Shown piece after piece: positions 8,436-16,807 of a stretch of DNA of 20,205 nucleotides. The stretch comes from a virus. How positions within the stretch are numbered: position 1 is the first letter of the stretch; each line of letters starts with the position of its first letter. The stretch spans positions 1-20,205 of IMG/VR virus record IMGVR_UViG_3300027668_000140; one strand, written 5' to 3'. A program made the translations under genes and the position numbers. Below the pieces are notes generated by a model, which saw only the letters and a list, made by a program, of their open reading frames with translations, was not told the DNA's origin and did no database searches.

Positions 8436-9617
8436 ATGGGCTTACTAGATAATATCGGCGCTTTCTTGAGTGATGAAGAAAATCAGCTAAATTTAGCCTC
8501 TGGCTTTAATAACATGAGTGGCAATCCTAACGCTGGCAATATTCAAGCTGGGATCAACCAGCGCCTTAAAGGTATTGGTGATAACCGTAGGTTAAAGGCT
8601 GCTCAGGATTTAGCCACAAGTCAGGCAACAGGTCAGCGTAATCGAACTGTGGAAATGTTAATAGGTAAAGGTGGGAAGTATGCAGAGTTAGGTAGGCAAT
8701 TAAAAAATCAACAAATTTCTCCTACAGAAGCTATGGCTTTTGCTAAAAAACTATATGCTGATGAAATTGCTCAAGGCAACAAAGAACCTTCTGTAACTTA
8801 CAGTATGCTTCCATTTGCCGAAGTTATGGCCCGTGGGTTAGACCCATCAATTCCGCATCAGATAAGTAGTAATGGTAAGGTTATGCCAGTTAATAGTGGC
8901 AGTAGTGGGCCTAACATTGACATTACAAATAATGCTGCTCCAGGACCAGCCGATGTAGGTACAAATGACTTCTTTAAGAAGTTACAAACAGGTGCTGCCA
9001 CTTCTATAAACACAACTGCTGACACCTATACTGCAGCCAGAGAGGGAATGAACCAAGTTGAAACACTCATACAGCTTGGCGCTGTAATGGACGACCAGGT
9101 TAGTGTCCCAGCGTGGGCTAGAGATATGATTCCAGAAGGAATTAGTACAAGCGTAGACGCATATCGGTCAATAGCCTATGGCGTTGCTCAAAGTATGCGC
9201 GTTAAGGGTTCTGGCCCCATGACCGACAAAGACTTTAATATTCTAGTAAGTCGTGCGGGTAGTGCAAGCATGGACTCAGATGCTAGGCAAGTCATTCAGT
9301 CTGGATTACGCCAAGCCGCTCAAAGAAAGCTAGATATGGCAAATGCTGCAGATGACTTTAGGCTTAACCCAACAGAAGAAGCTAAGAATATATACGCTGA
9401 AAAAGTTAAAGAAATAAAGAATAGGCCTTTATTCTCAGCCGAGCAAAGGGCGTACTTAGAATCATTAAGCCCTGCAAAAGACCCTGGCGATTTAACGACT
9501 AATGCAAGAACGTATTTTGATACGCTTCCTAAATCGCGCCAAACAAGCTTTTTGCTTATGAGCCCTGAAAGACAACAGGCATTTTCTGATGCGTGGATCA
9601 AAGAACAAACGGAATAA
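8436..9617 (+). CDS. Internal virion / ejection-associated protein
   Basis: A protein of 393 residues with a strong ribosome site (AAAGGAGAT) before the ATG. The N-terminus (GLLDNIGAFLSDEENQLNLA, then GFNNM and AGINQRLKGI) resembles the start of a phage family found between portal and tail genes. Later segments include RVKGSGPMTDKDFNILVSRA and ARQVIQSGLRQAAQRKLDMA, a mostly helical region reminiscent of DNA-ejection proteins that carry an R.KG.G..sd.e motif. No catalytic motif, signal peptide or TM segment is evident. It overlaps no neighbour but ends five bases before the next ATG. The role as a minor virion protein delivered with DNA is inferred from position and similarity of pattern. Confidence 0.55.
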   Translation: MGLLDNIGAFLSDEENQLNLASGFNNMSGNPNAGNIQAGINQRLKGIGDNRRLKAAQDLATSQATGQRNRTVEMLIGKGGKYAELGRQLKNQQISPTEAMAFAKKLYADEIAQGNKEPSVTYSMLPFAEVMARGLDPSIPHQISSNGKVMPVNSGSSGPNIDITNNAAPGPADVGTNDFFKKLQTGAATSINTTADTYTAAREGMNQVETLIQLGAVMDDQVSVPAWARDMIPEGISTSVDAYRSIAYGVAQSMRVKGSGPMTDKDFNILVSRAGSASMDSDARQVIQSGLRQAAQRKLDMANAADDFRLNPTEEAKNIYAEKVKEIKNRPLFSAEQRAYLESLSPAKDPGDLTTNARTYFDTLPKSRQTSFLLMSPERQQAFSDAWIKEQTE

Positions 9618-9622
9618 TAATC

Positions 9623-11806
9623 ATGGCAACTCTTGAAGAGATGTGGGCAGAGGAAGAGGCGAATACTCCTCTAACGACTACCCAGATGTGGCAGAAAGAA
9701 GATGAAGCTGTAAATGACCAGGGAACTATCAGTAAGATAGTCGACACTGTTACTAGTGCTGCTGGATCTGCCGCTGATTGGGTTACTGGCTCTAATGTAG
9801 AAGCTGAGATACCTAAATTAAGCGACATCGGTATTGGCAAGTTGGCAACCAGTAAGGCTGGTAAGGCTGCCATTATGGGCGTTCTTGCTTCGTCATCCGA
9901 TGATGATAGGATCAAAAAAGCCTTCCAGCAAGCTATACCTGACGCTCAGTTTAGCCAGGATAGTTTTGGCAACCTGGTCGTTACAGCAGCGACCACTAGG
10001 GACGATAAGGGCCAGCCAAAGACTTGGGAAAGGTTTTATCCAAACCCATCAGGTGCGGACCTAGCCACGGGATATAACGTAGCTAATATTGCGTCACTAG
10101 CGGCCCCTGTTGCTAAACTTGTTGGAGGCGCTGGCTACACTGCTGCTGCCGTTACTGGCGCTGTAGAGGGCGGGTTATTAGAAGCGTTCTCATCAGCACT
10201 AGCTAACGATAAATATAAGGTCATGGAGGTTCCACTAGGGACGCTTGGCGGTCTTGCAAGTAAGCCTTTGGTCGATGTTGCTGGGTTCGTTTTTAGTAAA
10301 ATTAAGAACATATTAAGCAGAAGCGGAAGTGCTGAAATGCCCACAGGCAAAGCCGTAGCAGAAATAGAGAAAGTGTTAGTCGATGAGGGATTTAACCCTG
10401 ACGAAGTAATGGATGATGTCTACAAGGCAATGAACAAAGACATTAGTGGCGGGGCTATTCCTGAACAGTCAGCAAGGTATCAGACCGCTCAAAACTTACC
10501 AGAGCCAGTACCCATGACCCCAGGGGATGTGTCTGGTGATCGATCTAGGCAGTTATTAGAAGATGCGATTGAATCAGGCAGATTTGGTTCTAGTGCAGAA
10601 AGAGAGATGGCCGCTACTAGAAATGCTCAAAACGTAGCGGTTGCAGGCAACTTAGGTGCGATACAACAGCAAATGGCTGGACCTGATGGTCAGGTCATTG
10701 ACAGAAGGGCAGGCGGTGCAACAGCACAACAAGAGCTAGTGTCTGCAAAGGCTGAACAAGGTGATGCTAGGGATCTGGCTTATGAGTCAGCTAGGGCTGG
10801 TAGTGCTTACCTTCACCCACAGTCGGGTCAATCAGTGGTTGTCGATATATTAGCAAGCCTAGAGGGTAAAGTAAGCGACATTAACGCTCCGTTAGCATTC
10901 CGGTTATTCAATGAAAAGCTGGCTCCACTAATGCAAGAGGGTAGGTCATTAAGTGATATATTTTCTGCCAGGCAGATACTCTCAAAACACGCTAATCAAG
11001 CTGGTCCAGAAGGATTCGCTGCTGCTGAAATGAACCGTCAGTTAGATGTCCACTTGATAGATCAAGCTAACGACATGATGCTTCATGGTGATCCAGCTAC
11101 TGTATCGTCATGGCTGGACGCTATAACCCAGCATAAAGACTTTATGAGGAAGTGGGAAACAGAGGGCGTTCTAAAGAAATTAACAACTGCAGGCATCAGG
11201 GACGGTGAAGTCGTTCTTAATGTTGCTCCAGAAGATGCTGCCAACGCTATATTTGGTGTGGCGCTAAACCCGAATAAGACAAACATGTCACGCGACCTAA
11301 TCACGCTAAAGAAGAACCTATCGCCTGAAACGTGGAACCAATTACGCCAAGAGTTCTTTATTAAACTATCAGATCAAATGATATCTACGAATGGCAAGAT
11401 TAACGGTGCTGCATTTACTAAGGCCTGGGCCAATATTAAGAAGAACAACACATTAGTAGGAACGCTATTCACAAAAGAAGAACGGGCAAATATTAATGCG
11501 CTATCCACAACCGCAATTAGGATTAGCTCTAGGGCGCAAAACTACTCAAATTCTGCTAACAGTTTATTTTCTGGGCTAAGAAGGTTTTTTGACACTATAG
11601 GCCCAACTCCGACAATGGTCACTTCTGGAAACATTCCTATTATTAAGCAAGTAAAAGATGCTGTAGGCCTGGGCCAGACATACGTTAAACCTGTAGGTAA
11701 GAAAACAAGCTTTATGAAGCAATTCCTAACTGGAGTGAGTGCAGTTACAACGGGACAGGAAGCGGTAGAAGGTGCTGGTAATTCGATATTTGGAGAGAAT
11801 AAGTAA
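9623..11806 (+). CDS. Large internal virion (DNA ejection) protein
   Basis: The start is placed at ATG 9623, giving 727 residues. An in-frame ATG at 9593 lies inside the previous gene and is less likely. The N-terminus is acidic (MATLEEMWAEEEANTP). A hydrophobic Gly/Ala-rich stretch lies at about residues 150-205 (SLAAPVAKLVGGAGYTAAAV and following) and could insert in a membrane. A further segment, LGGLASKPLVDVAGFVFSKI, follows. The middle (residues 310-500) is helical and charged. The overall pattern, a long protein with a membrane-active Gly/Ala hairpin after a W-E-R-F-Y-P-N-P motif, matches large ejection proteins of podoviruses. I see no lysozyme or transglycosylase catalytic motif. The stop TAA shares one base with the portal ATG (TAATG), so the two are translationally coupled. 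Confidence 0.6.
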   Translation: MATLEEMWAEEEANTPLTTTQMWQKEDEAVNDQGTISKIVDTVTSAAGSAADWVTGSNVEAEIPKLSDIGIGKLATSKAGKAAIMGVLASSSDDDRIKKAFQQAIPDAQFSQDSFGNLVVTAATTRDDKGQPKTWERFYPNPSGADLATGYNVANIASLAAPVAKLVGGAGYTAAAVTGAVEGGLLEAFSSALANDKYKVMEVPLGTLGGLASKPLVDVAGFVFSKIKNILSRSGSAEMPTGKAVAEIEKVLVDEGFNPDEVMDDVYKAMNKDISGGAIPEQSARYQTAQNLPEPVPMTPGDVSGDRSRQLLEDAIESGRFGSSAEREMAATRNAQNVAVAGNLGAIQQQMAGPDGQVIDRRAGGATAQQELVSAKAEQGDARDLAYESARAGSAYLHPQSGQSVVVDILASLEGKVSDINAPLAFRLFNEKLAPLMQEGRSLSDIFSARQILSKHANQAGPEGFAAAEMNRQLDVHLIDQANDMMLHGDPATVSSWLDAITQHKDFMRKWETEGVLKKLTTAGIRDGEVVLNVAPEDAANAIFGVALNPNKTNMSRDLITLKKNLSPETWNQLRQEFFIKLSDQMISTNGKINGAAFTKAWANIKKNNTLVGTLFTKEERANINALSTTAIRISSRAQNYSNSANSLFSGLRRFFDTIGPTPTMVTSGNIPIIKQVKDAVGLGQTYVKPVGKKTSFMKQFLTGVSAVTTGQEAVEGAGNSIFGENK

Positions 11807-13962
11807 TGTCACAAATGAAAGAAGACGACATCCAGGGCGCAGTCAAATCAGCTATTCAAGCTGCTATTGATTACGTTGATAGTGATATTCGAGATCAGCG
11901 TGAAAAGGCTCAGAAATACTTTGATGGCGCTGTGGACCTAGAGCATGAAGAGGGACGCTCTAAGGTTGTCTCTACTAAAGTGCGCGATGTTGTTCGTGGT
12001 GCAAAGCCCGGTTTAATGCGCGTGTTCTTGACTAACGATAAGTTCGTGGAGTTCACGCCTAAAGGCCCGGAAGATGTGGCTAACGCAGAGCAAGCAACGG
12101 CTTACACTCACTGGGTGTTTAACAAGGTTGGTGGGTATAACGTATTAAGTAATGCGATACATGACTCCTTGGTTAAAAAGGTTGGTCTGGTTAAGGTTTG
12201 GTGGAATACAGAGACTATTGCTGAATCCTACACCTATGAAAACTTGTCAGATGAAGAAGTTCAAGTTTTAGTTTCAGATGATGAGGTTGAAGTTGTTGAA
12301 CACGCGCAAGAAATATCTATGGAGATGGACCAATTCGGAATGGAAGCCCCGATTAATGTACACAGTATGGTCATCTCTCATAAGCGAGAAGAGGGCGAAA
12401 TGGTGGTTGAGGGAATACCCCCAGAAGAGTTCTTTATTGACGGCAGTGCTAAATCAATTGATGACGCTTATATTGTTTGTCATAAGTCAGAAAAGTACGC
12501 AGGCGATCTAGTAGCAATGGGATTTGACCAGGATGTTATTGATGGCTTGGCAGGTTCAGGTGACGATTCCAGTGGCGATGAAGAACAGATATTGCGCTTC
12601 GGTGAGAGCGTAGACTCAGAAGAAGATATTGTTAATGACCCCTCTATGCGCCTGGTTGTTGTTACAGAGGCATATATACGTATGGACATTGAGGGTGATG
12701 GCGTACCAACCCTTCATAAGTTTCTATGTGGCGGCACTAACTACGAGATATTAGAGCAAGAGCCTTGGGACAGAGTTCCCTTTGCGGATTTCCATGTGGA
12801 CCCAGAGCCACACGCATTCTATGGGCGCTCGCTCGCTGAATTGGTAATGAACGATCAGGATACGACTACAAGTGTACTTCGTGGAATCCTAGACAACGTA
12901 GCATTGACCAACACCCCTCGCCTAGAAGTTAACGAAGATCTAGTAGAGATGGATGACGTGCTAAACAACGAAATTGGTGCAATCATTCGTTCAGAGCAAA
13001 TAGGGTCAGTAAACCCTCTTGTAGTACCTTTTGTAGCAGGGGCAACCCTACCAGCCCTCCAATACCTCGATATGCTTGTAGAGGAGAAAACAGGCATCTC
13101 TAAGATGAGTATGGGGCTTAACGCTGATGCTCTACAGAACACCACAGCGACAGGCGCAGCACTGACCGCACAAGCCAGTGCAGGACACGTTGAAGTGATG
13201 GCTAGAAACCTCGCTGAGGGCATGAAGCGGTTATTCCAGCTAATGTTACATGTTGCTGTTAAAAACTCTCCTGACGAGCAGATGATGCGCCTCAACGGTG
13301 AATTTATACCAGTAGACCCAAGTGTTTGGGATATTGATATGGATATGGAGATTAACGTGGGCCTTGGTACTGGCAAAGAGGACGTTAAAGCTGCCGCACT
13401 AATGCAAACTTTCCAAACTCAGCAGCAGATATGGCAAACCTACGGGGCGCAAAATGGCTTAGTTTCAATGACTCAAATGCGAAACACATTGTCGGATATG
13501 TTGGCTTTAAGCGGTCTTAAAAATGCTGACCGCTATTACGCCCCAATGACACCAGATAAAGAGCAGCAGTTAATTGCAGCACAGCAGCAGCAGGCAGCAC
13601 AGGCTGGACAGCAGGGCGATCCAATGGCAGAAGCATTGATTCAGGCTGAAACGATCAAGGCCCAGGCCAAGTTGCAGGGCGATCAAATGCGTATGCAAGG
13701 TAAGATGCAGGGCGATCAAATTAAGATGCAATCTAGTATGCAAGTTAAGGCTGCTGAAATGCAATCTGCACAGGGTCGTGAACTACAAGAGCTACAGCTT
13801 AAATACCGTGAATTACAAGCTGGCGATGACCTAAACCGCGACAAGATGAACCAAGAACTACTCATTGAGGCGGCTAAAATCTTAGGCCAATACGGTACTG
13901 CGGTAGACGTTGAGCGTGTACGCGCCATGCAAGCGGCCCCTCGGATGGGTAATATTCAATGA
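11806..13962 (+). CDS. Portal protein (P22-type, podoviral)
   Basis: A protein of 718 residues. The N-terminal part (IDYVDSDIRDQREKAQKYFD, then GRSKVVSTKVRDVVRGAKPG and VFLTNDKFVEFTP) is the classic opening of P22-like portals. Other family features follow: a WVF segment, a LVKKVGLVKVWW motif, and EGIPPEEFFIDGSAKSIDDA, where the stretch around PEEF(F/L)ID is strongly conserved. The C-terminal third is long, helical and Gln/Met-rich, as expected for the extended barrel of P22-class portals. It forms the 12-fold ring through which DNA enters and leaves the capsid. ATG 11806 overlaps the upstream stop by one base and has GGAG at 11792. The 3' end overlaps the next start (ATGA). Confidence 0.9.
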   Translation: MSQMKEDDIQGAVKSAIQAAIDYVDSDIRDQREKAQKYFDGAVDLEHEEGRSKVVSTKVRDVVRGAKPGLMRVFLTNDKFVEFTPKGPEDVANAEQATAYTHWVFNKVGGYNVLSNAIHDSLVKKVGLVKVWWNTETIAESYTYENLSDEEVQVLVSDDEVEVVEHAQEISMEMDQFGMEAPINVHSMVISHKREEGEMVVEGIPPEEFFIDGSAKSIDDAYIVCHKSEKYAGDLVAMGFDQDVIDGLAGSGDDSSGDEEQILRFGESVDSEEDIVNDPSMRLVVVTEAYIRMDIEGDGVPTLHKFLCGGTNYEILEQEPWDRVPFADFHVDPEPHAFYGRSLAELVMNDQDTTTSVLRGILDNVALTNTPRLEVNEDLVEMDDVLNNEIGAIIRSEQIGSVNPLVVPFVAGATLPALQYLDMLVEEKTGISKMSMGLNADALQNTTATGAALTAQASAGHVEVMARNLAEGMKRLFQLMLHVAVKNSPDEQMMRLNGEFIPVDPSVWDIDMDMEINVGLGTGKEDVKAAALMQTFQTQQQIWQTYGAQNGLVSMTQMRNTLSDMLALSGLKNADRYYAPMTPDKEQQLIAAQQQQAAQAGQQGDPMAEALIQAETIKAQAKLQGDQMRMQGKMQGDQIKMQSSMQVKAAEMQSAQGRELQELQLKYRELQAGDDLNRDKMNQELLIEAAKILGQYGTAVDVERVRAMQAAPRMGNIQ
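13666..13764 (+). repeat. Three 11-residue repeats in the portal C-terminus
   Basis: Three consecutive 33-bp units encode AKLQGDQMRMQ, GKMQGDQIKMQ and SSMQVKAAEMQ (portal residues about 621-653). The first two share the 15-mer GCAGGGCGATCAAAT at 13674 and 13707. An 11-residue (hendecad) period indicates a straight or slightly right-handed helical bundle, fitting a portal barrel. Base-level identity of the first two units suggests a fairly recent in-frame duplication. Confidence 0.8.
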
Positions 13963-14183
13963 TTTTGAAATCTCAGGCTTTAAAATTGTTAGCCGATGAT
14001 ACTTTTGTTGCTGTATTTGCTAGTGTACGAGCAGAACAGGTTAAAAAGTTCTTACAATCTAGTAAATCCGATTCGGAAGCTAGAGAAGATGCTCACGCTA
14101 TTACGCGGGCATTAAACGAGTTCGAAGCTACTCTCAAACGTGTAATCACGAATGAGGATATGCGAGACAAGCGCAGCAAATAA
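13959..14183 (+). CDS. Small helical protein between portal and scaffold, function unknown
   Basis: A protein of 74 residues whose ATG overlaps the portal stop (ATGA), implying coupled translation. It is mostly helical and charged (LADDTFVAVFASVRAEQVKK, then AHAITRALNEFEATLKRVIT). There is no TM segment, signal peptide or recognised catalytic motif. Small proteins of this length and composition are common between portal and scaffold genes in podoviruses and are annotated as hypothetical. The strict overlap and a codon pattern like its neighbours make it a real gene. A role in head assembly is only inferred from position. Confidence 0.7.
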   Translation: MILKSQALKLLADDTFVAVFASVRAEQVKKFLQSSKSDSEAREDAHAITRALNEFEATLKRVITNEDMRDKRSK

Positions 14184-14194
14184 AGGATAGCACC

Positions 14195-15175
14195 GTGGAA
14201 ACGACTAACCAAAGCATTGAAAGTGCAGTTGAGGCGCTAATGGCTCCAGTAGAGTCAGAAACAGCCGAAGTAGAAACTACCGAAACCGAAGTCGCAGAGG
14301 TTGAAGAAGCGGAGGTTGAAGAAGCCGATTATGAAGAATCTGAAGATGATGCAGAAGATGCAGAAGATGAAGATGAAGATGACGGTGAAGAAGAATATGC
14401 AGCAGATGAAGATCAAGCCGATCAAGCAGAACCTAATACCTTTTCCATTAAAGTTGATGGTCAAGATGTATCAGTAAGTCTAGATGATCTAAAGCGAGAC
14501 TATTCGGGCCAGCAATATATTCAGAAGGGCATGAAGCAAGCAGCCGAGCAGCGCAAGCAGGCAGAAGAGGCTTATAACGGGCTAAATCAGCAGCGTGAGC
14601 AGCTAGACACACTACTTAGACAGGTACAAACACAGGGCGTTATACAACAACCCACTCCACCCACTAGAGAACTACTGGCAGATGACCCGCTTGGGTACAT
14701 TGAGGCAGAAGCTACTTACCGTGAAGAGATGGGCAAGTTTCAAGCGCAGAGGCATCAACTAGTACAGCAGGGTCAAGCACAAGCAGCAGCGCAAGGACAG
14801 GCTAATAAAGCCAACTTGCAGCAGCAAATGGCAGAACTTACTAAAGCTATTCCTGACTTCGCAGATGCTAAAAAAGCACCGAGGTTAAAAGAGAATTTAG
14901 TTAAACAAGGCGCGGTCGAAGGGTATTCGTCAGAAGAAATGGGCGCAATAACGGATCACCGAGCTTTTAAAGTTCTACGAAAAGCAATGCTATACGACCA
15001 AATAATGGTAGGAACGAGCGATGTGCAAGCAAAGCTCAAAAAAGCCCGCCCATTAATGAAAGCTGGCACTAAAAAGCAACCTGATTCTGCTAAGAAAGCG
15101 CAAGGCAAGCTAATGTCAAAGTTGAAGAAATCAGGCAGCGCGCACGATGCTGCTGCATTGCTATTCAATAGTTAA
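14195..15175 (+). CDS. Capsid scaffolding protein, GTG start
   Basis: A protein of 326 residues starting at GTG 14195, with AAAGGA seven to eight bases upstream. Residues about 18-80 are extremely acidic, almost entirely E, D and A. A short beta segment follows (TFSIKVDGQDVSVSLDDLKR), then DYSGQQYIQKGMKQAAEQRK and a long Gln-rich helical stretch. This order, an acidic N-terminus, then a VDGxxVxVxLdDLKRgYSGQQYIQKGM motif, coiled coil and a basic C-terminus (KKARPLMKAGTKKQ), is typical of scaffold proteins encoded just before the major capsid protein. The basic tail would bind the capsid shell. Scaffolds direct procapsid assembly and leave before DNA fills the head. No protease motif is seen. 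Confidence 0.85.
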   Translation: METTNQSIESAVEALMAPVESETAEVETTETEVAEVEEAEVEEADYEESEDDAEDAEDEDEDDGEEEYAADEDQADQAEPNTFSIKVDGQDVSVSLDDLKRDYSGQQYIQKGMKQAAEQRKQAEEAYNGLNQQREQLDTLLRQVQTQGVIQQPTPPTRELLADDPLGYIEAEATYREEMGKFQAQRHQLVQQGQAQAAAQGQANKANLQQQMAELTKAIPDFADAKKAPRLKENLVKQGAVEGYSSEEMGAITDHRAFKVLRKAMLYDQIMVGTSDVQAKLKKARPLMKAGTKKQPDSAKKAQGKLMSKLKKSGSAHDAAALLFNS

Positions 15176-15209
15176 CTTTATTTAAATCAATCATTTAGGA
15201 AGAAATATC

Positions 15210-16157
15210 ATGGCACAACCCGCAAACACATTTGACACATACGATTCTGTTGGTATACGCGAAGACCTTAGTAACGTCATCTATAACGTGTCTCCAGAAG
15301 AAACTCCTTTACTTAGCTCTATCGCCAAGGTGAGCGCAACCAACACACTACACGAATGGCAAACTGATGCAAATCGTGCAGCGATTGCAACGAATGCTCA
15401 TATTGAAGGAAACGATACTGCTGGTGATGCAGTTACAGCCACAGCTAGGCTTGGAAACTACACCCAGATATTCAAGAACGCTTGTACTATATCAGGTACG
15501 GATGAAAGCGTTAAGAATGCTGGTCGTGGTAAAGAAATGTCTTACCAAATCGTGAAAATTGCCGCTGAACAAAAAACTGACATTGAGATGTCTTTGTTCG
15601 CTAACAACGCTCGCGTAGCTGGTAATGCTACTACTGCTCGCGAATTGGGTGGTTTAGGTTCATTCGTTAAGACCAACGTAACTAACGTAGGTAATGGCGG
15701 TTCTAACCCTACTGGTAACGGCACTAATGCTCGTACAGACGGAACTGCAACTGTATTTAGTCAAGCTGACTTTGATACTTGTATGCAGGAAATCTGGGCA
15801 GAAGGTGGAAAGCCAGATACTGTTTATTTGTCTACTTTCCAAATGAATAAGGCACTAGGCTTTACTGGTAACAACAACCAGCGTTCTACAGGCGCATCTG
15901 GCAAGGTTGAAAACTTGTTAAATGTTTATATGACGCCCTGGGGCAGTGTTACGTTTACGCCATCGCGCCATAATAGAGCCAAAGATGTGTGGATTATCCA
16001 GAAAGATAAGCTAGCACTTGCATCTTTACGTGCAATGAAGAACGAAGCGTTATCTAAAACAGGCGATAACGAGAAGCGTCAAATTCTGTGCGAATCCACT
16101 TTGGTTGTTCGTAACGAAAAGGCTCTTGGTCTTATCGCTGACTGTACAACATCTTAG
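15210..16157 (+). CDS. Major capsid protein (DUF5309 / SU10-type HK97 fold)
   Basis: A protein of 315 residues. The start (NTFDTYDSVGIREDLSNVIY, then NVSPEETPLLSSI and LHEWQTD) is the hallmark of the DUF5309 major capsid family. Later conserved parts include NYTQIFKNACTISGTDESVK, the EMSYQIVKIAAEQKTDIEMS helix, and VYLSTFQMNKALGFTGNN. The length is normal for the family and it is full length. A good ribosome site (AGGAAGAA, 15197-15204) precedes the ATG. It follows the scaffold gene by 34 bases and is followed by a strong intrinsic terminator, consistent with the capsid gene being the end of a highly expressed transcript. Confidence 0.92.
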   Translation: MAQPANTFDTYDSVGIREDLSNVIYNVSPEETPLLSSIAKVSATNTLHEWQTDANRAAIATNAHIEGNDTAGDAVTATARLGNYTQIFKNACTISGTDESVKNAGRGKEMSYQIVKIAAEQKTDIEMSLFANNARVAGNATTARELGGLGSFVKTNVTNVGNGGSNPTGNGTNARTDGTATVFSQADFDTCMQEIWAEGGKPDTVYLSTFQMNKALGFTGNNNQRSTGASGKVENLLNVYMTPWGSVTFTPSRHNRAKDVWIIQKDKLALASLRAMKNEALSKTGDNEKRQILCESTLVVRNEKALGLIADCTTS

Positions 16158-16176
16158 GTCATAGTTTTAACTAGCT

Positions 16177-16206
16177 AAAGGGGGTGCTTCGGCACTCCTT
16201 TTTTTT
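16177..16206 (+). terminator. Intrinsic terminator after the major capsid gene
   Basis: An 11-bp stem (16177-16187 paired with 16192-16202, including two G-U pairs) closes a UUCG tetraloop in the stable C(UUCG)G context. The downstream arm runs directly into eight T residues (16199-16206). It lies 20 bases after the capsid stop, so it should end or attenuate the structural-gene transcript. The lysis genes downstream therefore depend on read-through or on their own promoter. Confidence 0.93.
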
Positions 16207-16217
16207 AAGGAAGAATC

Positions 16218-16502
16218 ATGGCTAAGATTTCCGAACAGTGGTACGAAGAAGATGGCAAGTTAATCCACGTTAAGCAGCAGGATTGGACACCTATGCTGGA
16301 TCGCGCAGAAGAGTTACGACAGAACGGCAATGCTGATTTTGGTGACTCAAAGTTGGTGGGCGTAATAGACGCTGCACTAATAAGCGAATGGCTTAAAGAA
16401 GCGGGTATTGGTTGGGATGACCCAGCTATGGATGATGTAGTTAAGCGTAAGATGTTATCTGGCGACTTTGACAAGTTGCGAGTCTATAAAGGATCGTATT
16501 GA
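16218..16502 (+). CDS. Conserved small phage protein, function unknown
   Basis: A protein of 94 residues with AAGGAAG seven bases before the ATG. Features are QWYEEDGKLIHVKQQDWTPM near the N-terminus, ADFGDSKLVGVIDAALISEW in the middle, and KRKMLSGDFDKLRVYKGSY at the end. I recognise this as a small conserved phage protein that usually lies near the capsid gene, but I know of no function for it. It is soluble, with no TM segment or metal-binding motif. It is the first gene after the terminator. Confidence 0.7.
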   Translation: MAKISEQWYEEDGKLIHVKQQDWTPMLDRAEELRQNGNADFGDSKLVGVIDAALISEWLKEAGIGWDDPAMDDVVKRKMLSGDFDKLRVYKGSY

Positions 16503-16534
16503 TCTAGTTCAGCACATAGAAGGGTATTAATGCG

Positions 16535-16804
16535 ATGGAAGCTGCACGTTTTGATAGGTTGGAAGCAAAGATAGATAAGTTAGCTGATGCGATGATAAAG
16601 CTGACCGAGCATTCTATAAAACTGGAGAATTTGGTCGATCACAACGTGGTTCAGGATAACCGCCTTAATCGCCATAGTGAAACCATCGATCAACATGCTA
16701 TTAAGTTAGCAATGACTGCTAAAACCAGCAGCACTAATGAGTGGTTTGTTCGCATTCTGATCGCAGCTTTAGTGTCGAGTGTAGCGTTTATGTTGAGGAG
16801 TTAG
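16535..16804 (+). CDS. Coiled-coil protein with one C-terminal membrane segment (holin- or XhlA-like)
   Basis: A protein of 89 residues with AGAAGGG about ten bases before the ATG. Residues 1-60 form an amphipathic coiled coil (RFDRLEAKIDKLADAMIKLT, LNRHSETIDQHAIKL). Residues 70-86 (WFVRILIAALVSSVAFM) form one TM segment, leaving a short basic LRS tail. This layout, with the coiled coil in the cytoplasm and a tail-anchored helix, resembles XhlA-like and other single-TM accessory lysis proteins. It is not spanin-like, because an i-spanin has its TM segment at the N-terminus. A lysis role is inferred from context: endolysin and holin lie in the same operon. Confidence 0.65.
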   Translation: MEAARFDRLEAKIDKLADAMIKLTEHSIKLENLVDHNVVQDNRLNRHSETIDQHAIKLAMTAKTSSTNEWFVRILIAALVSSVAFMLRS

Positions 16805-16807
16805 ATC

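Noticed and set aside
9593-9622. A start at ATG 9593 for the large ejection protein.
   Set aside because: It lies inside the previous gene. ATG 9623 begins six bases after that gene ends and gives a typical acidic N-terminus.
12855-13376. A 173-codon antisense frame inside the portal gene.
   Set aside because: There is no ribosome site, the composition is low-complexity Ser/Ile, and it lies completely opposite a clear portal gene.
14255-14464. A Phe/Ile-rich antisense frame that looks like a membrane protein.
   Set aside because: It is the complement of the GAA/GAT-rich acidic stretch of the scaffold gene, and the hydrophobicity is an artefact of the codons.
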